A DNA stretch of 64,000 nt, taken from NCBI RefSeq assembly GCF_041624475.1, contig NZ_JBFJUX010000001.1, positions 534,878-598,877 on the forward strand. Direction: 5' to 3'. This document shows, piece by piece, positions 8,382-18,187 of the stretch. Numbering within the stretch: the stretch's first letter is position 1; each line of letters begins with the position of its first letter. This stretch comes from Litorivivens sp041624475 (GTDB taxonomy: Bacteria > Pseudomonadota > Gammaproteobacteria > Pseudomonadales > Spongiibacteraceae). The translations under genes were made by a program, and so were the position numbers. The notes beneath the pieces are model-generated. The model worked only from the letters and a program-made list of their open reading frames with translations, had not been told where the DNA came from and ran no database searches.

Positions 8382-8564
8382 CTTAGAGTGGTGTCCATTG
8401 CTCTGTTCAAGCCTTTGAAACCAATTGAGTTTTCTTATAATTGGGTTTTATAGCACAGAATAAGCTGGCGGCCACTATATGCGGCCTCTACTTTCCGGCT
8501 CTCAAAATTTCGTAAAGTAATCTGTTCTTGGCGAGGGGGGTGCATCCAGCTCACGGGGGAGCGG

Positions 8565-9950
8565 CTAAGCAGCTTCCGTTTCCGACGAAATCCATACTTC
8601 CTGATCCTGCGCGTCCAGCGTCAGCAGTTTGACCGGCCGCTTCCATACCAGTGCGATGTAGTGCAGCACCTTGCGTGCCCGTTCGATTTCCAAACCGCGC
8701 CCGTCAATGCCGCTTTCATGGCGCAGCAGCAGTGACCCGTCTTTTTGCAGTTCGTCGACGACAACACGTGGTGCGCCGAAGTTGAATTTGGGAGCGAGGA
8801 TATTTTCGTGCAGATCGTCGAGGCTGTTTTCGCTGACTTTGATTTCGCCATTGCGTTTGGCGTTAAAGGAAAACAGATTCATATCATCGGCCAGTTCCTG
8901 GCTCAGGTGATTGCGGATAAAGCCGAAGTCGTCTTCCTGTTCCATGATGCGGCGTGCGGCTTCGACGCCTTGCTCTTTTATGATCTTTTCCCACATGACA
9001 TAGCCCACATGATAAGGGTTCAGTTTGAGGGCGACCTGTTGGTCGCCGGCGTAGGGGCTGACCACGTCGGAGTGGGTTTTCATGCAATCTACATACATGG
9101 ATGAGGGCAGAAAGTCGGCCTCGCGCAGCAGGCGAGAGTGCCAGTAGCTGGCCCAGCCCTCGTTCATGATCTGGCAGTTGAAGACCGGCTGGAAGTACCA
9201 GGCCTCCTTGCGCACGGCAAGAAAGATATCCCGCTCCCATTCTTCCATCTCCGGGGCGTACTGGGCGATAAACCAGAGCAGGTCTTTTTCCGGTTTGGGG
9301 GGTATGGGGGCTTGGCTGGTGCGCGGCTCCGTGGGCGGCGCTTCTTCTCCCGGCAGGCTGGCAAAGCGGCCCTGAAAGCCCTCGGCTTCGGGTTTGTTCT
9401 CCACCACATTCTTGCGCGGAAATTCTTTGCGGTTAAAGGGCTGTTGGGTGTCGATATGGGGCTCCAGCGAGAGGGCGCAGTCCAGCACCTGTTCTACACG
9501 CTGTTCGCCGAATTCCTTGATCACTTCTTCAATGCGGTGCGCGTGCGAAGCGGCCTGTTCGACAATATGGTAGCCCACCTGATCCTGGCTGCGGGCAAAG
9601 GCAATGTTGTTGCGGGAGAAGTCGGCGTGGCCGAGGACGTGGGCTACCACCAGCGTGTTTTCATGCAGGCTGTTGGTGTTCACCAGATAGGCGCGGTTGG
9701 GGTTGCCGGGAAACACCACCTCGAAAATCTTGGAGTGGCCCATGCGGTGCTGAATCATCTGGTAAATCCAGCGCAGCCCGAATGACCAGTGCGGCATGCG
9801 CACCGGCAGGCCGTACACGGCGACCTCCATCATAAAGCTGGGCGGTACCAGTTCGAAATCCACCGGGAAAAACTTCAGGCCCTGCGCTTCGGCGAGGGCT
9901 TCCATGCGGGGAATGGTTTCCGCCAGGCTTTCACTCATCCCGACCTTCAT
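8565..9950 (-). CDS. spoVR: SpoVR family protein
   Basis: The 461-residue protein carries the SpoVR hallmarks: early FFPVDFELVPPSFMMEVAVYGLPVRMPHWSFG-type segment, NTNSLHENTLVVAHVLGHADF, and NEGWASYWHSRL. The E. coli counterpart is YcgB, part of the sigma-S dependent starvation response; the B. subtilis one affects spore cortex. It is the last gene of the prkA-yhbH-spoVR operon and overlaps yhbH by 4 bases. No enzymatic activity is established for the family. Confidence 0.95.
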   Translation of the reverse strand: MKVGMSESLAETIPRMEALAEAQGLKFFPVDFELVPPSFMMEVAVYGLPVRMPHWSFGLRWIYQMIQHRMGHSKIFEVVFPGNPNRAYLVNTNSLHENTLVVAHVLGHADFSRNNIAFARSQDQVGYHIVEQAASHAHRIEEVIKEFGEQRVEQVLDCALSLEPHIDTQQPFNRKEFPRKNVVENKPEAEGFQGRFASLPGEEAPPTEPRTSQAPIPPKPEKDLLWFIAQYAPEMEEWERDIFLAVRKEAWYFQPVFNCQIMNEGWASYWHSRLLREADFLPSSMYVDCMKTHSDVVSPYAGDQQVALKLNPYHVGYVMWEKIIKEQGVEAARRIMEQEDDFGFIRNHLSQELADDMNLFSFNAKRNGEIKVSENSLDDLHENILAPKFNFGAPRVVVDELQKDGSLLLRHESGIDGRGLEIERARKVLHYIALVWKRPVKLLTLDAQDQEVWISSETEAA

Positions 9951-11125
9951 ACATCCACCTGCTGCTGTTGCGCCTGATCGGTAAAGAAGGCTTTGATCGC
10001 CGGCCAGATATCATTGTCCTCAGACAGTGAGTAACTGCCGCAGGGGTGGCCGTCAGCGGCCAGTTGCTGCCATAGCCTCGCGACTTCGGTGTTCAGCCTG
10101 CGGGTGCTGCTGTGCGACACCTCGGCGTAACCGGCAAAGTTTAAAAGCGGTGCCAGTCGCGCCAGGCTGGCGGCGGACTGCTCCCGGTCGTTGCTGAAGT
10201 TCTCGCCGTCGGTGGCGTAAAACAGGTAGCTGTTGTACTGACTGCTGTCGAAGCGCTCCTGCAGAATGCTTTCTGCCAGCTCCAGTGCGGTTGACGATTT
10301 GGTGCCGCCCTGGCCGCTCACCTGAAAGAATTCTTCCTCTTCGAACTCAAAGGCCTCAACGCTGTGGGCGATAAACACCGTGTCGATATGGCTGAACTGA
10401 CGACGAATGCCCTGCAGCGCCCAGAAGAAAAAGCTCTTGGCGAGTTTGCGGCAATGCTCGTCCATGCTCGATGACACATCCAGCAGGAAAATAACCACGG
10501 CATTGGTGGTGGGCTGGCGTTTGCGCGCCAGTTGCCGGAAGCGCAGATCGTCGTTGCTGATCGGCACCGGCGTATCGGGCAAGGCGGTGCGCCGTTTGAT
10601 GGCTTCTTTCATAGTGCGGCGGCGATCGAGCCGCGAACGGGCGCCGCGTTTGTCCCAGCCTTCGCGCACGTATTCGTCGACATCGACGTTACTGCCTTCC
10701 TTGGGTTGCAGGTTGGGCAGTTTCAGTTCTTCCCAGAGCCAGTCCAGGATTTCATCGGTTTTGAATTCGAGTACAAATTCGAACTGGCCCTCGCCGTCGC
10801 CACCGCCAGAGTCATTGCCGCCGGGCTGGCCGGGCTGCGCCTCGCGCAGGGTGTCGCCTTCTTTGGCCTTGCCCTGACCGGCGCCGCTTTGCTCGTCGCT
10901 GTTGCGCAGGGTAAAACGGTAGTGCTCCAGAAATTTGACCGGCACCTGCACGGTGCGGTTTTCCGGTCGCGACAGTACGTCGGATTTCGCGATCATCTCG
11001 GGCAGATGTTCGCGCACGGCGTCGCGCACTTTCTCATTGTGGCGAAGCCAGTCGCGGGTGCCCCGCGAAAACAAATCGTACCAGTGTCTGTGGCTGTTTC
11101 CCTGACCACCATCCTGCAGAAACAT
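9947..11125 (-). CDS. yhbH: YhbH / DUF444 family protein with VWA-like domain
   Basis: At 392 residues it matches YhbH in length. The C-terminal half is a von Willebrand A-like domain with a MIDAS motif (FLLDVSSSMDE near 218-228) and ATDGENFS. A Gly/Ser-rich linker (PGGNDSGGGDGEGQ) joins the halves. GGAGGAGG precedes the ATG. It lies between prkA and spoVR, as in many proteobacteria, and probably works as their partner in a stress-signalling complex. Confidence 0.93.
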   Translation of the reverse strand: MFLQDGGQGNSHRHWYDLFSRGTRDWLRHNEKVRDAVREHLPEMIAKSDVLSRPENRTVQVPVKFLEHYRFTLRNSDEQSGAGQGKAKEGDTLREAQPGQPGGNDSGGGDGEGQFEFVLEFKTDEILDWLWEELKLPNLQPKEGSNVDVDEYVREGWDKRGARSRLDRRRTMKEAIKRRTALPDTPVPISNDDLRFRQLARKRQPTTNAVVIFLLDVSSSMDEHCRKLAKSFFFWALQGIRRQFSHIDTVFIAHSVEAFEFEEEEFFQVSGQGGTKSSTALELAESILQERFDSSQYNSYLFYATDGENFSNDREQSAASLARLAPLLNFAGYAEVSHSSTRRLNTEVARLWQQLAADGHPCGSYSLSEDNDIWPAIKAFFTDQAQQQQVDV

Positions 11126-11188
11126 GCCTCCTCCCAGCCCGGACTGCGGGCTTTTACGGTGCGGCCGGCGGGCCGCACGCTGCTCTCG

Positions 11189-13132
11189 CTATTCTTGCGA
11201 GAGCAGGGTTGTTACATAATTCAATGCTTCACGGGCGCTGTGCTTGTCGTAGCCATAATCCTGAATCAGGCGTTCTTCCACCGCGGCAATCTTGTCCTGG
11301 GTTTCGTCGTCCGGTCGCGAAATGGAGCTGACCAGTCGCAGCACATCGCGGCGTTCCTCGAACAGGTATTTCTCCATGGCCTCTTTCAGGCGGGCATGGG
11401 AGTCGAGGGTAAACTTCTCGCCGTTTTTGTAGGCCACCATGGCCTTGCGCACCACTTCCTGACGGAAGGTCTGTTTGCCCGCATCGGACACGTTGATCTT
11501 TTCTTCCACCGCGCGCAGAAAACGTTCGTCCGGGTCGCGGGTTTCGTTGGTGATCGGGTCTTTCACTTCGCGCTTGTCGAGGGCGGCTTCCACTTCGTCC
11601 AGATATTTCTCCAGCAGGTTTTCGCTCTCTTCTTCAAAGGACACAAACAGCGCTTTGTGAACGTCTTCTTTCACCCAGTGGTTGTAGAAGTCCTTGCGGG
11701 CGGTGACCAGAAAATCCACCCACTCGCGTTTTTGTTTGGCGTCCATGCGCGCGTCGTTCTCAATCGACTCTTTCAGGGTAACCAGCACTTCCATGCTGGT
11801 GAGGCTTTTTGCCTCAGAGCGCGAGATGGCATTGGACAGCGCGTTGACGACAAAGCGCGGCGACACACCGGCCAGGCCTTCGTCGGGGTATTCGTTGCGA
11901 ATCTTGTCCACTTCATTGCGAGAGAATCCCTGCACGTCTTCACCGGCGTACAGCTTCACTTTTTTCGACAGATCCAGATCGTCACGCTCGGAGGGTTTCA
12001 GCCGCGAGAGTACGGCGAACAAAGCAGCTAACCGCAGGGCGTGCGGATCGAGGTGAACATCGCGGAAGGTTGGCGCCTGGGCAATCAGCTTGCGATAGAT
12101 TTTCGCCTCGTCGCGGTAGTTCATGGTGTAGGGCACCTGCACAATCACCATCCGGTCGAGCAGGGCCTCGTTTTCTTTTTCCTGCAGGAATTTTTTAAAT
12201 TCCGCCAGGTTGGTGTGGGCAACGATGGTTTCGTCCACGTGAATCAGCGGAAAGCGCGAGACTTTTACGTTCTTTTCCTGAGTGAGCGTAAGCAGCAGAT
12301 ACAGGAACTCGCGTTTAACCTTGAGAATCTCGATCATTTCCAGCAGGCCGCGGCTGGCGGAATACACCGCGCCTGACCAGGACCAGGCCTGCGGATCGCC
12401 CTCGTCACCAAATTCTGACACCTTGGCCAGATCCACCGAGCCGATCAGGTCTGCAATGTCAGCGGTGGTCGGGTCGTGCGGGGCGTAGGTACCGACGCCG
12501 ACGCGTTTGGCTTCGGACAGGAAGATGCGCTCCACCGGGTACTGCATGAAGTCGCCTTCGTATTCTTTTTCCAGAATGGCCTGACAGTAGGGTGACAGCT
12601 CGCCCTGGATATCGACGCCGTAAGTTTCGCGAAATTCGGCGCGCAAGGTATGCGGTACCAGCGACAGCGGGTTTTCGTGCAGGGGTGAACCCTTGAGGCC
12701 GTAGAGCGCGCCGTCATCGGTATGGCTGTACTCTTCCATACCGCGCTTCATCAGAATCACCAGGCTGGATTTACCGCCTGAAGGCGGGCCCAGTAACAGC
12801 AGCAGACGGCGCCCGACTTCGGAGCCGGCGGCGGCCGCCTTGAAGTAGTCGACAATGCGACGCAGTGCCGGGTCAATGCCGTAGAGTTCGTGGGAAAAAA
12901 GTTTCAACGATTGGTCGTCAGTACTTTCATGACGGGCGTCTTCGCGTGCCTGCATCCAGCGGAGCATATCCCAGGTGTACTGGTGGCTGTTGCGAGTTGC
13001 CAGTGCCGGGTTCGGTTGGACGATTTGTTCAAGATATTCCGCAAAGGTACCCTCCCACTGCCGTGTGCGGTGTTGATGGGTAAAAGATTGCAGGGACTGA
13101 ACAAATGCATCGTGCCCATTACTGCTAGCCAT
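11189..13132 (-). CDS. prkA: PrkA family serine protein kinase (AAA+ plus kinase-like)
   Basis: The protein is about 647 residues from the ATG at 13132, which has GGAGGT 5 bases upstream; an ATG four codons earlier contains that same GGAGG and is unlikely. LLLLGPPSGGKSSLV is the AAA+ Walker A. The C-terminal half is the PrkA winged/kinase-like region. E. coli YeaG is the homologue, used in nitrogen-starvation and stress adaptation; some studies see AAA protease or kinase activity. It is the promoter-proximal gene of the operon. Confidence 0.95.
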   Translation of the reverse strand: MASSNGHDAFVQSLQSFTHQHRTRQWEGTFAEYLEQIVQPNPALATRNSHQYTWDMLRWMQAREDARHESTDDQSLKLFSHELYGIDPALRRIVDYFKAAAAGSEVGRRLLLLLGPPSGGKSSLVILMKRGMEEYSHTDDGALYGLKGSPLHENPLSLVPHTLRAEFRETYGVDIQGELSPYCQAILEKEYEGDFMQYPVERIFLSEAKRVGVGTYAPHDPTTADIADLIGSVDLAKVSEFGDEGDPQAWSWSGAVYSASRGLLEMIEILKVKREFLYLLLTLTQEKNVKVSRFPLIHVDETIVAHTNLAEFKKFLQEKENEALLDRMVIVQVPYTMNYRDEAKIYRKLIAQAPTFRDVHLDPHALRLAALFAVLSRLKPSERDDLDLSKKVKLYAGEDVQGFSRNEVDKIRNEYPDEGLAGVSPRFVVNALSNAISRSEAKSLTSMEVLVTLKESIENDARMDAKQKREWVDFLVTARKDFYNHWVKEDVHKALFVSFEEESENLLEKYLDEVEAALDKREVKDPITNETRDPDERFLRAVEEKINVSDAGKQTFRQEVVRKAMVAYKNGEKFTLDSHARLKEAMEKYLFEERRDVLRLVSSISRPDDETQDKIAAVEERLIQDYGYDKHSAREALNYVTTLLSQE

Positions 13133-13462
13133 GAGAACCTCCATGCCAACGCCGGTGTGAGAGCGAACACGGAGCGGCGGCGTTCTGACTGTTGTGGCTC
13201 TTGAAAGCTTAGAGCGACGAAACCCTTCAGGGTTTCATGAAAACGTCGCAGTTTTCCGCATCCTTACTTTGTTCTAGCATAGTTTGTGTGTACGTGGGAT
13301 AGGTAAATTCCGATTTTGATGTTTTTTCGGAAGATGTGAATAAAGCGCTTCACAGCGAGAATGAATGCGAACATAATGGTTTTCTGCTCGCATTTTTCGG
13401 CACGTCTTTTTGCGCACTTTGCTGCGGTATTTCCCTTTCGTTATTTTTGCAGATTCTCTAAC
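13133..13462. other. Intergenic region upstream of prkA
   Basis: There is no gene here. It should hold the prkA promoter, though I cannot assign -35/-10 elements with confidence. A perfect hairpin, GAAACCC-TTCA-GGGTTTC, lies at 13219-13236, about 90 bases upstream of the prkA start. Confidence 0.5.
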
Positions 13463-14443
13463 TCAGCGTGGTTTTTCGTCGAGCTTTTCCAGCGCGCCGT
13501 CGTGGGTCAGCTGATAACTATCCAGATCCTTTGCCAATACGATATTGCCGCTGTAATGCTGCGCTGCTTCCGCGCGCAACTCATCGACGTGGCGCTTGCC
13601 GGGGGCCGGCATCTCGCGGTAGCGCTGGCTGAAGTGAGTCAGCGCCAGATGGGGCAGCGCGGCGCTGGCGGCGGTTTTGGCCAGCATGGCCGCTGTGCTG
13701 TGCATGTACTGGGGGCCGACCTGCGCCAGAATATCCTCGGTGAAGGTGGCCTCATGTACCAGAAGGTCAGTGTTTTTCAGGGCTGATAGCAGCAGATCAG
13801 GTTGATCATTGTCGCCGCCCACCATAATGGTGCGCGCTTTCCAGCTGGGTTCGCAAACCTGTTCCGGGTTGATGCTGCGCCCGTCATCGAGCGTTACGCT
13901 ATGGCCGTGTTGCAGCTCGCCCCACAGAGGGCCGCGCGGCACTTGCAGTGCGTTCAGTGTTTCCTGATTCAGTGTGTGCGGCGGTTTTTCTTCAAACCGA
14001 TAGGCAAAGCTCGGTACCCGGTGTGACAGGGCGTGGGCACTGACCCGAAGATGTTCATCCTCGTAAACCGCTGAGTGTTGATCTGAACGGACGAAGTGCA
14101 GGGGGTAGCGCAGGGTGTGCAGGTCGGTGTGCAGGCGTACCGCTTCGACAAATTGCTGGATGCCGTCGGGGGCGCAGATGGTCAGGGGCTGGGTGCGCCC
14201 GCTCATGTTGGCGCTGGCAATAATACCGGGCAGGCCGTAGCAGTGATCGCCGTGCACATGGCTGATGAATATAGCCCTTAGGCGCGCCAGGCTGTGCCGG
14301 CTCTGTAACAAACGGTGCTGGGTGCCCTCGCCGCAGTCCACCAGATACCAGTCTCGCTGATCGTCGATGGAGAGCGCGAAGCCGCTGACATTGCGTTGCC
14401 GGGTGGGTACGCCGGCGGAAGTGCCCAGGAATGTAAATCGCAT
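13463..14443 (-). CDS. rnz: Ribonuclease Z (tRNase Z)
   Basis: From the ATG at 14443 the protein is about 326 residues and begins MRFTFLGTSAGVPTRQRNVS, the standard tRNase Z start. The metallo-beta-lactamase motif SHVHGDHCYGLPG, later VHEATF and LTHFSQRY are present. It would remove 3' trailers of tRNA precursors in the cytoplasm. The 27 codons open upstream of this ATG are not homologous and overlap the neighbouring TetR gene. Confidence 0.95.
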   Translation of the reverse strand: MRFTFLGTSAGVPTRQRNVSGFALSIDDQRDWYLVDCGEGTQHRLLQSRHSLARLRAIFISHVHGDHCYGLPGIIASANMSGRTQPLTICAPDGIQQFVEAVRLHTDLHTLRYPLHFVRSDQHSAVYEDEHLRVSAHALSHRVPSFAYRFEEKPPHTLNQETLNALQVPRGPLWGELQHGHSVTLDDGRSINPEQVCEPSWKARTIMVGGDNDQPDLLLSALKNTDLLVHEATFTEDILAQVGPQYMHSTAAMLAKTAASAALPHLALTHFSQRYREMPAPGKRHVDELRAEAAQHYSGNIVLAKDLDSYQLTHDGALEKLDEKPR

Positions 14444-14459
14444 GTCGGCAGTATACCGC

Positions 14460-15191
14460 TTAACGTAACGGCGCGAGGAGCTTGCGGGTGCGTTGCGAGG
14501 GCGCCAGCGACAGGACCGCGACAATGCTGTCGATAAGATTGCTGGTCATAAACTCGGTGTCTGTCGACAGGGCCTGATAGGCTTCTGTGTGGCGCACGCG
14601 GGCGTGATCAGACACGCCGTGATAGGCGAGCAGGTTCATGTGCAGGATGCGCTGTTCAACCACCGGTTGGGGCAGATGGCCCAGCTGTTTGGCGGTAAAT
14701 TCGGCGATTTTGCTTTCGCGCACCAGTTGCAGGTGGTGTTTCTCCGGTGTCTGGTAGCCCAGCGTGTTGGCGGTGATTAACTCGGCGCTGATGTGGATAT
14801 AGGCCTCACCCCCATCCGGATCGTCCAGTTTTTCGATCAGGGGTTGCACCATGGCGGTGGCAACGATGATCTCGGTCGGCTCGTCGCGCGCGGCGAGTTC
14901 GTCGATGATGGCGGCGCGGCGCTCGGCGACGCCGGTCGAGTGCTTGTCGAAGATCGCCTGCAACAGGCCGTTCTTGCCGCCAAAGTGGTATTGAATGGCA
15001 TTGCGGTTGCTCTGGCGTGCGGCGCGGGTGATGGTGTTGAGTGATACGCCCTCAACGCCGTGACGGGCGAACAGGGTTTCGGCCGCGCGCACGATGGCCT
15101 GTTGGGTGCGTAAGCTGCGATTGTCGGGGGAACTTGTGGTCAAAGGTGTTTCTGCCTGAATTGTGGGTCGCCGTCGGTAGCCCTGTCGCAT
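14460..15191 (-). CDS. TetR/AcrR family regulator
   Basis: An N-terminal TetR DNA-binding domain is clear: RTQQAIVRAAETLFARHGVEGVSLNTITRAARQSNRNAIQYHFGGKNGLL, written here only as its landmarks RAAETLFARHG and NAIQYHFG. The C-terminus is a helical ligand domain. The start is uncertain: ATG at 15191 has no good Shine-Dalgarno, and a TTG near 15143 just before the conserved domain is possible. It sits 16 bases upstream of rnz, in the same direction. Confidence 0.85.
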   Translation of the reverse strand: MRQGYRRRPTIQAETPLTTSSPDNRSLRTQQAIVRAAETLFARHGVEGVSLNTITRAARQSNRNAIQYHFGGKNGLLQAIFDKHSTGVAERRAAIIDELAARDEPTEIIVATAMVQPLIEKLDDPDGGEAYIHISAELITANTLGYQTPEKHHLQLVRESKIAEFTAKQLGHLPQPVVEQRILHMNLLAYHGVSDHARVRHTEAYQALSTDTEFMTSNLIDSIVAVLSLAPSQRTRKLLAPLR

Positions 15192-15485
15192 GGGCAGGAA
15201 AGCCAAGAGTGGTCCAGCAGTCTGAACCAGTGCTCCGGGCCGCGCCTGTCCGATTTAAGGTGATTGTATTAGTATCACTGGCATTGGCCGAGCTCAAGTT
15301 GCACCGTTGTCAGGCTCTGCCCTTCATACGGGTGAGGCGGTCAGCGCCCACATACGTAGTATGATCTGTTGCAGACTATAAGAACCGATATCCAATTATG
15401 GGCTGGGTTTCGTAAACACGGGGCGGTAGCGATCTGCGCCTCACTATTAGAATGATTGCTTGCTTGAAATTGACAGGAGCGTTCC

Positions 15486-16361
15486 ATGAAATTTGCTTAC
15501 CACCACAGCATGTGCCCGCCAGAACAGTACGTGCCGCTGACCAAGGCAGCGGAAGAAATCGGATTTGACACCGTGACCTTCCCGGACAGCATCTGCTACC
15601 CGAAAGAAGCCAGTTCCAAATACCCCTACAACGCCGATGGCAGCCGCGAGTTTCTGGATGGTGTTCCGTTTATCGAGCCCTTCCTGCTGATGTCACACCT
15701 GGCGGCGGTGACAACCAAGATCCGTTTTTCTACCTCGGTACACAAAACAGCCGTTCACGAACCGGCTCTGCTGGCGAAGATGATGTCCAGTCTGGCGGTG
15801 CTCAGTGGCAACCGCTTTATGTACGGCGCCGGTATCAGCCCCTGGGGTGAAGATTTTGATGTCACCAACACGCCCTGGGAAAAGCGCGGCAAGCGTCTGG
15901 ATGAAATTATCGAGATTGTTAACGGCCTGATGAGCGGCGAGTATTTCGGTTATGAGGGTGAGATTTTTACCATGCCGGCAATCAAGCTGTGCCCGGTGCC
16001 CAGCGAGCGTCCCAAGATTCTGGTGGGTGGCCACTCCAAGCCGGCCCTGCGCCGCGCAGCTCGTCTGGGCGACGGCTGGATCGCCGCCGGTGGTGATGCC
16101 GAATCAATCAAGGTCATGGTGGATCAGATCAACGAGTTCCGTAAGGAATACGGTCGCGACCATCTGCCTTTCGAATTTCAGGCCATGACCCAGGACGCCT
16201 ACAGCCCCGACGGTATCAAACGCCTGAAAGAAATCGGCATTGATGAAGTACTGGTTGCCTTCCGCAACGTCTACGAGGCGGAGCCGGACGACAAAACCGT
16301 AGAAGAAAAAATCGGCATGATGAAGTGGTTCGCCGATGAGGTAATTGCCAAGTCACGCTGA
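15486..16361 (+). CDS. LLM class flavin-dependent oxidoreductase
   Basis: The 291-residue protein is a luciferase-like (bacterial luciferase/F420-type) TIM barrel: TFPDSICYP, VTTKIRFSTSVHK, GAGISPWGEDFDV, and PKILVGGHSKPALRRAARLGDGW. It probably binds FMN or F420 and hydroxylates or reduces an organic substrate; the substrate cannot be read. GGAG is 6 bases before the ATG. An esterase follows on the same strand. Confidence 0.9.
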   Translation: MKFAYHHSMCPPEQYVPLTKAAEEIGFDTVTFPDSICYPKEASSKYPYNADGSREFLDGVPFIEPFLLMSHLAAVTTKIRFSTSVHKTAVHEPALLAKMMSSLAVLSGNRFMYGAGISPWGEDFDVTNTPWEKRGKRLDEIIEIVNGLMSGEYFGYEGEIFTMPAIKLCPVPSERPKILVGGHSKPALRRAARLGDGWIAAGGDAESIKVMVDQINEFRKEYGRDHLPFEFQAMTQDAYSPDGIKRLKEIGIDEVLVAFRNVYEAEPDDKTVEEKIGMMKWFADEVIAKSR

Positions 16362-16407
16362 TAAGCCCTTACAATGCCCGCATAGCTAAAACAATAAGAG
16401 GCGGGTT

Positions 16408-17388
16408 ATGAAAAAGCGCTATTGGTTTGTGTTGGGTGTTGCGCTGCTGGCAGGGGTTCTGCTGGCAGCGCGCTCTTTCCTTCTCCCTTCTGTTATTCAG
16501 TTGCCGCAACTCAGTGGCGAGCTGACAGTTCTGACAACGACCCATAACGACCTGCAACGCCAGTACCGCGTATATACACCTGCGCAACTGCCGGAGGCGC
16601 CGGCAGCCTTGTTTGTGTTTCACGGTTCGGTGTCGACCGGCGCGTCCATGCGTGAGCTGACGGCGCGGCAATTCGACCGGCTGGCGGACGAGCAGGGGCT
16701 GGTGGTGGTCTATCCCGACGGTATAGAGCGCCACTGGAATGACTGCCGGGCCTCGGCCAGTTATCAGGCCAATGTGCGCAATATCGACGATGTGGGATTT
16801 GTCCGGCGCATGATTGAAGAGCTGAAAGCCAGTCACGGTATCGACGCCGACAGAGTCTATGCGACCGGGCTTTCCAATGGTGGCCATATGACCCTGCGAT
16901 TGGCACTGGAGGCGCCGGAGTTGATGGCAGGCTACGCGCCGATTGCCGCCAATTTGCCGGTGGACGCCAATCTCGATTGCGACAAGCGCGGCGAGGCGGT
17001 GAATATTGCGTTGATCGAAGGCAGTGCTGATCCGGTAAACCCCTATGACGGGGGGCTGGTGAAGCTGCTGTGGGATGAGAGCCGGGGTGAGGTTCTGTCG
17101 GCGGCAGAGACGGCGGAGTATTTTGCGGGGCTGGCAGGCTACGACAAAGGGCCGCAGTATTTTGAACTGGCGGATACCGAGCAGGACGATGACGGCTATA
17201 TCGATGCCCAGCTCTGGTATGGCAAGGCGGTCCGGGTGGGTTTGTTTACCATGCAGGGCGGCGGGCATGTGGTGCCCAGTGTCAACGCTCGTTTTGGTTT
17301 ACTGGGTGGGGATATTCGCGATATCGACGCGGCCGATCTGATCTGGGCCTTTCTGACGGCCGCGCCCGCCGAGGCGGGCCTGCCGTGA
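16408..17388 (+). CDS. PHB depolymerase/feruloyl-esterase-like hydrolase, membrane-anchored or exported
   Basis: The N-terminal hydrophobic segment (residues 5-21) is followed by an alpha/beta hydrolase of the LpqC/esterase-depolymerase (CE1) type. FVFHGSVSTG (oxyanion region), GLSNGGHM (nucleophile Ser), GSADPVNPY (Asp) and GGGHVVP (His) complete the triad. GAGG lies 7 bases from the ATG. It is 46 bases downstream of the LLM gene and may be co-transcribed. Confidence 0.85.
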   Translation: MKKRYWFVLGVALLAGVLLAARSFLLPSVIQLPQLSGELTVLTTTHNDLQRQYRVYTPAQLPEAPAALFVFHGSVSTGASMRELTARQFDRLADEQGLVVVYPDGIERHWNDCRASASYQANVRNIDDVGFVRRMIEELKASHGIDADRVYATGLSNGGHMTLRLALEAPELMAGYAPIAANLPVDANLDCDKRGEAVNIALIEGSADPVNPYDGGLVKLLWDESRGEVLSAAETAEYFAGLAGYDKGPQYFELADTEQDDDGYIDAQLWYGKAVRVGLFTMQGGGHVVPSVNARFGLLGGDIRDIDAADLIWAFLTAAPAEAGLP

Positions 17389-17394
17389 GCGGGT

Positions 17395-18096
17395 TCAGGC
17401 TTCGGCCAGCTCCACCACCTGGGCTTTGACCGGGCGCAGTTTCTCGACAATATCGAACAGGTAAGCGGCGTGTTCGCGGCGCTTGGCCATGGGCACCATC
17501 AACAGGTTCTGGGCGGCGCCCATCACCATATCGAAGGCCATCTTGGTAATCAGTTCCGGGTCCAGGTCGCGGCGGACTTCGCCCTTCTTCTGCAGGGTGC
17601 GGATGAATTCGCCCATCAGAACGCGAAACTGACCGATTTTCTCGATCTGGCTCTGCAGGCCTTCGCCGCTGCGAGTCAGGCAGTAATGGTAGAGGTTGAA
17701 GCGCACCCGCCACTCCCGGTCTGACTCTTCGTCGAGGGGCAGGCCTGAGGTGATCATGGGGATAAAGTAGTCCAGCGAGATCTCTTCCAGATCGGCAATG
17801 GCGTCCTGCATGCGTTGATCAATGCGCTGGTCAGCCCACTGAAAGGCGGCCATCACGATCTCTTCCTTGCTGTTGAAGTAGTGTGACAAGACGCCAATCG
17901 AGCAGCCCAGCTCTTTGGCTAGCGCTCTGGTAGTAAGTGCTTCCAAACCCCGGTCGGCTATCAATCTGGACGCTACCGAGGCTACCTCTTCGCGACGGCT
18001 GTCGTGATCTACTTTCCGCACGCAGCGTACCCCACTTATTTTCAGGTTGTTTTTTAGTCGATTGTGACAGTATACCCGGATCGGGATATTTTTCAT
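17395..18096 (-). CDS. TetR family regulator (BetI-like C-terminus), divergent from P450
   Basis: The helix-turn-helix is visible as ALTTRALAKELGCSIGVLSHYF, and C-terminal helices resemble the BetI/TetR_C_6 type. The first 25 codons before RKVDHDSRREE are not typical of the domain, so a GTG start further in is possible. An inverted repeat in the spacer to the P450 gene (18107-18133) is a likely operator, so this should regulate itself and the P450. Confidence 0.85.
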   Translation of the reverse strand: MKNIPIRVYCHNRLKNNLKISGVRCVRKVDHDSRREEVASVASRLIADRGLEALTTRALAKELGCSIGVLSHYFNSKEEIVMAAFQWADQRIDQRMQDAIADLEEISLDYFIPMITSGLPLDEESDREWRVRFNLYHYCLTRSGEGLQSQIEKIGQFRVLMGEFIRTLQKKGEVRRDLDPELITKMAFDMVMGAAQNLLMVPMAKRREHAAYLFDIVEKLRPVKAQVVELAEA

Positions 18097-18106
18097 ATCG
18101 AACGCT

Positions 18107-18133
18107 TGATATGTATAAAACTATTACATATCA
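18107..18133. promoter_or_regulatory. Probable TetR operator between regulator and P450
   Basis: TGATATGTA and TACATATCA are perfect 9-base inverted arms with a 9-base spacer. A second imperfect palindrome (ATATC-N8-GATAT) overlaps it at 18095-18112. The site lies between two divergent genes. Confidence 0.65.
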
Positions 18134-18187
18134 TCTGTTCAAAATAAACCGATTAACCTCGGCAACGACCGCAGGAGGAAGGGACCC

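Noticed and set aside
8463..8482. Fourth attC site upstream of attC-like site 3
   Set aside because: Only one arm (AGCTGGCGGCCA) is repeated; no partner R' box follows at the right distance.
10532..12031. 499-codon plus-strand open frame
   Set aside because: It is antisense to yhbH and prkA, has no family motifs, and arises from GC-rich third-position bias.
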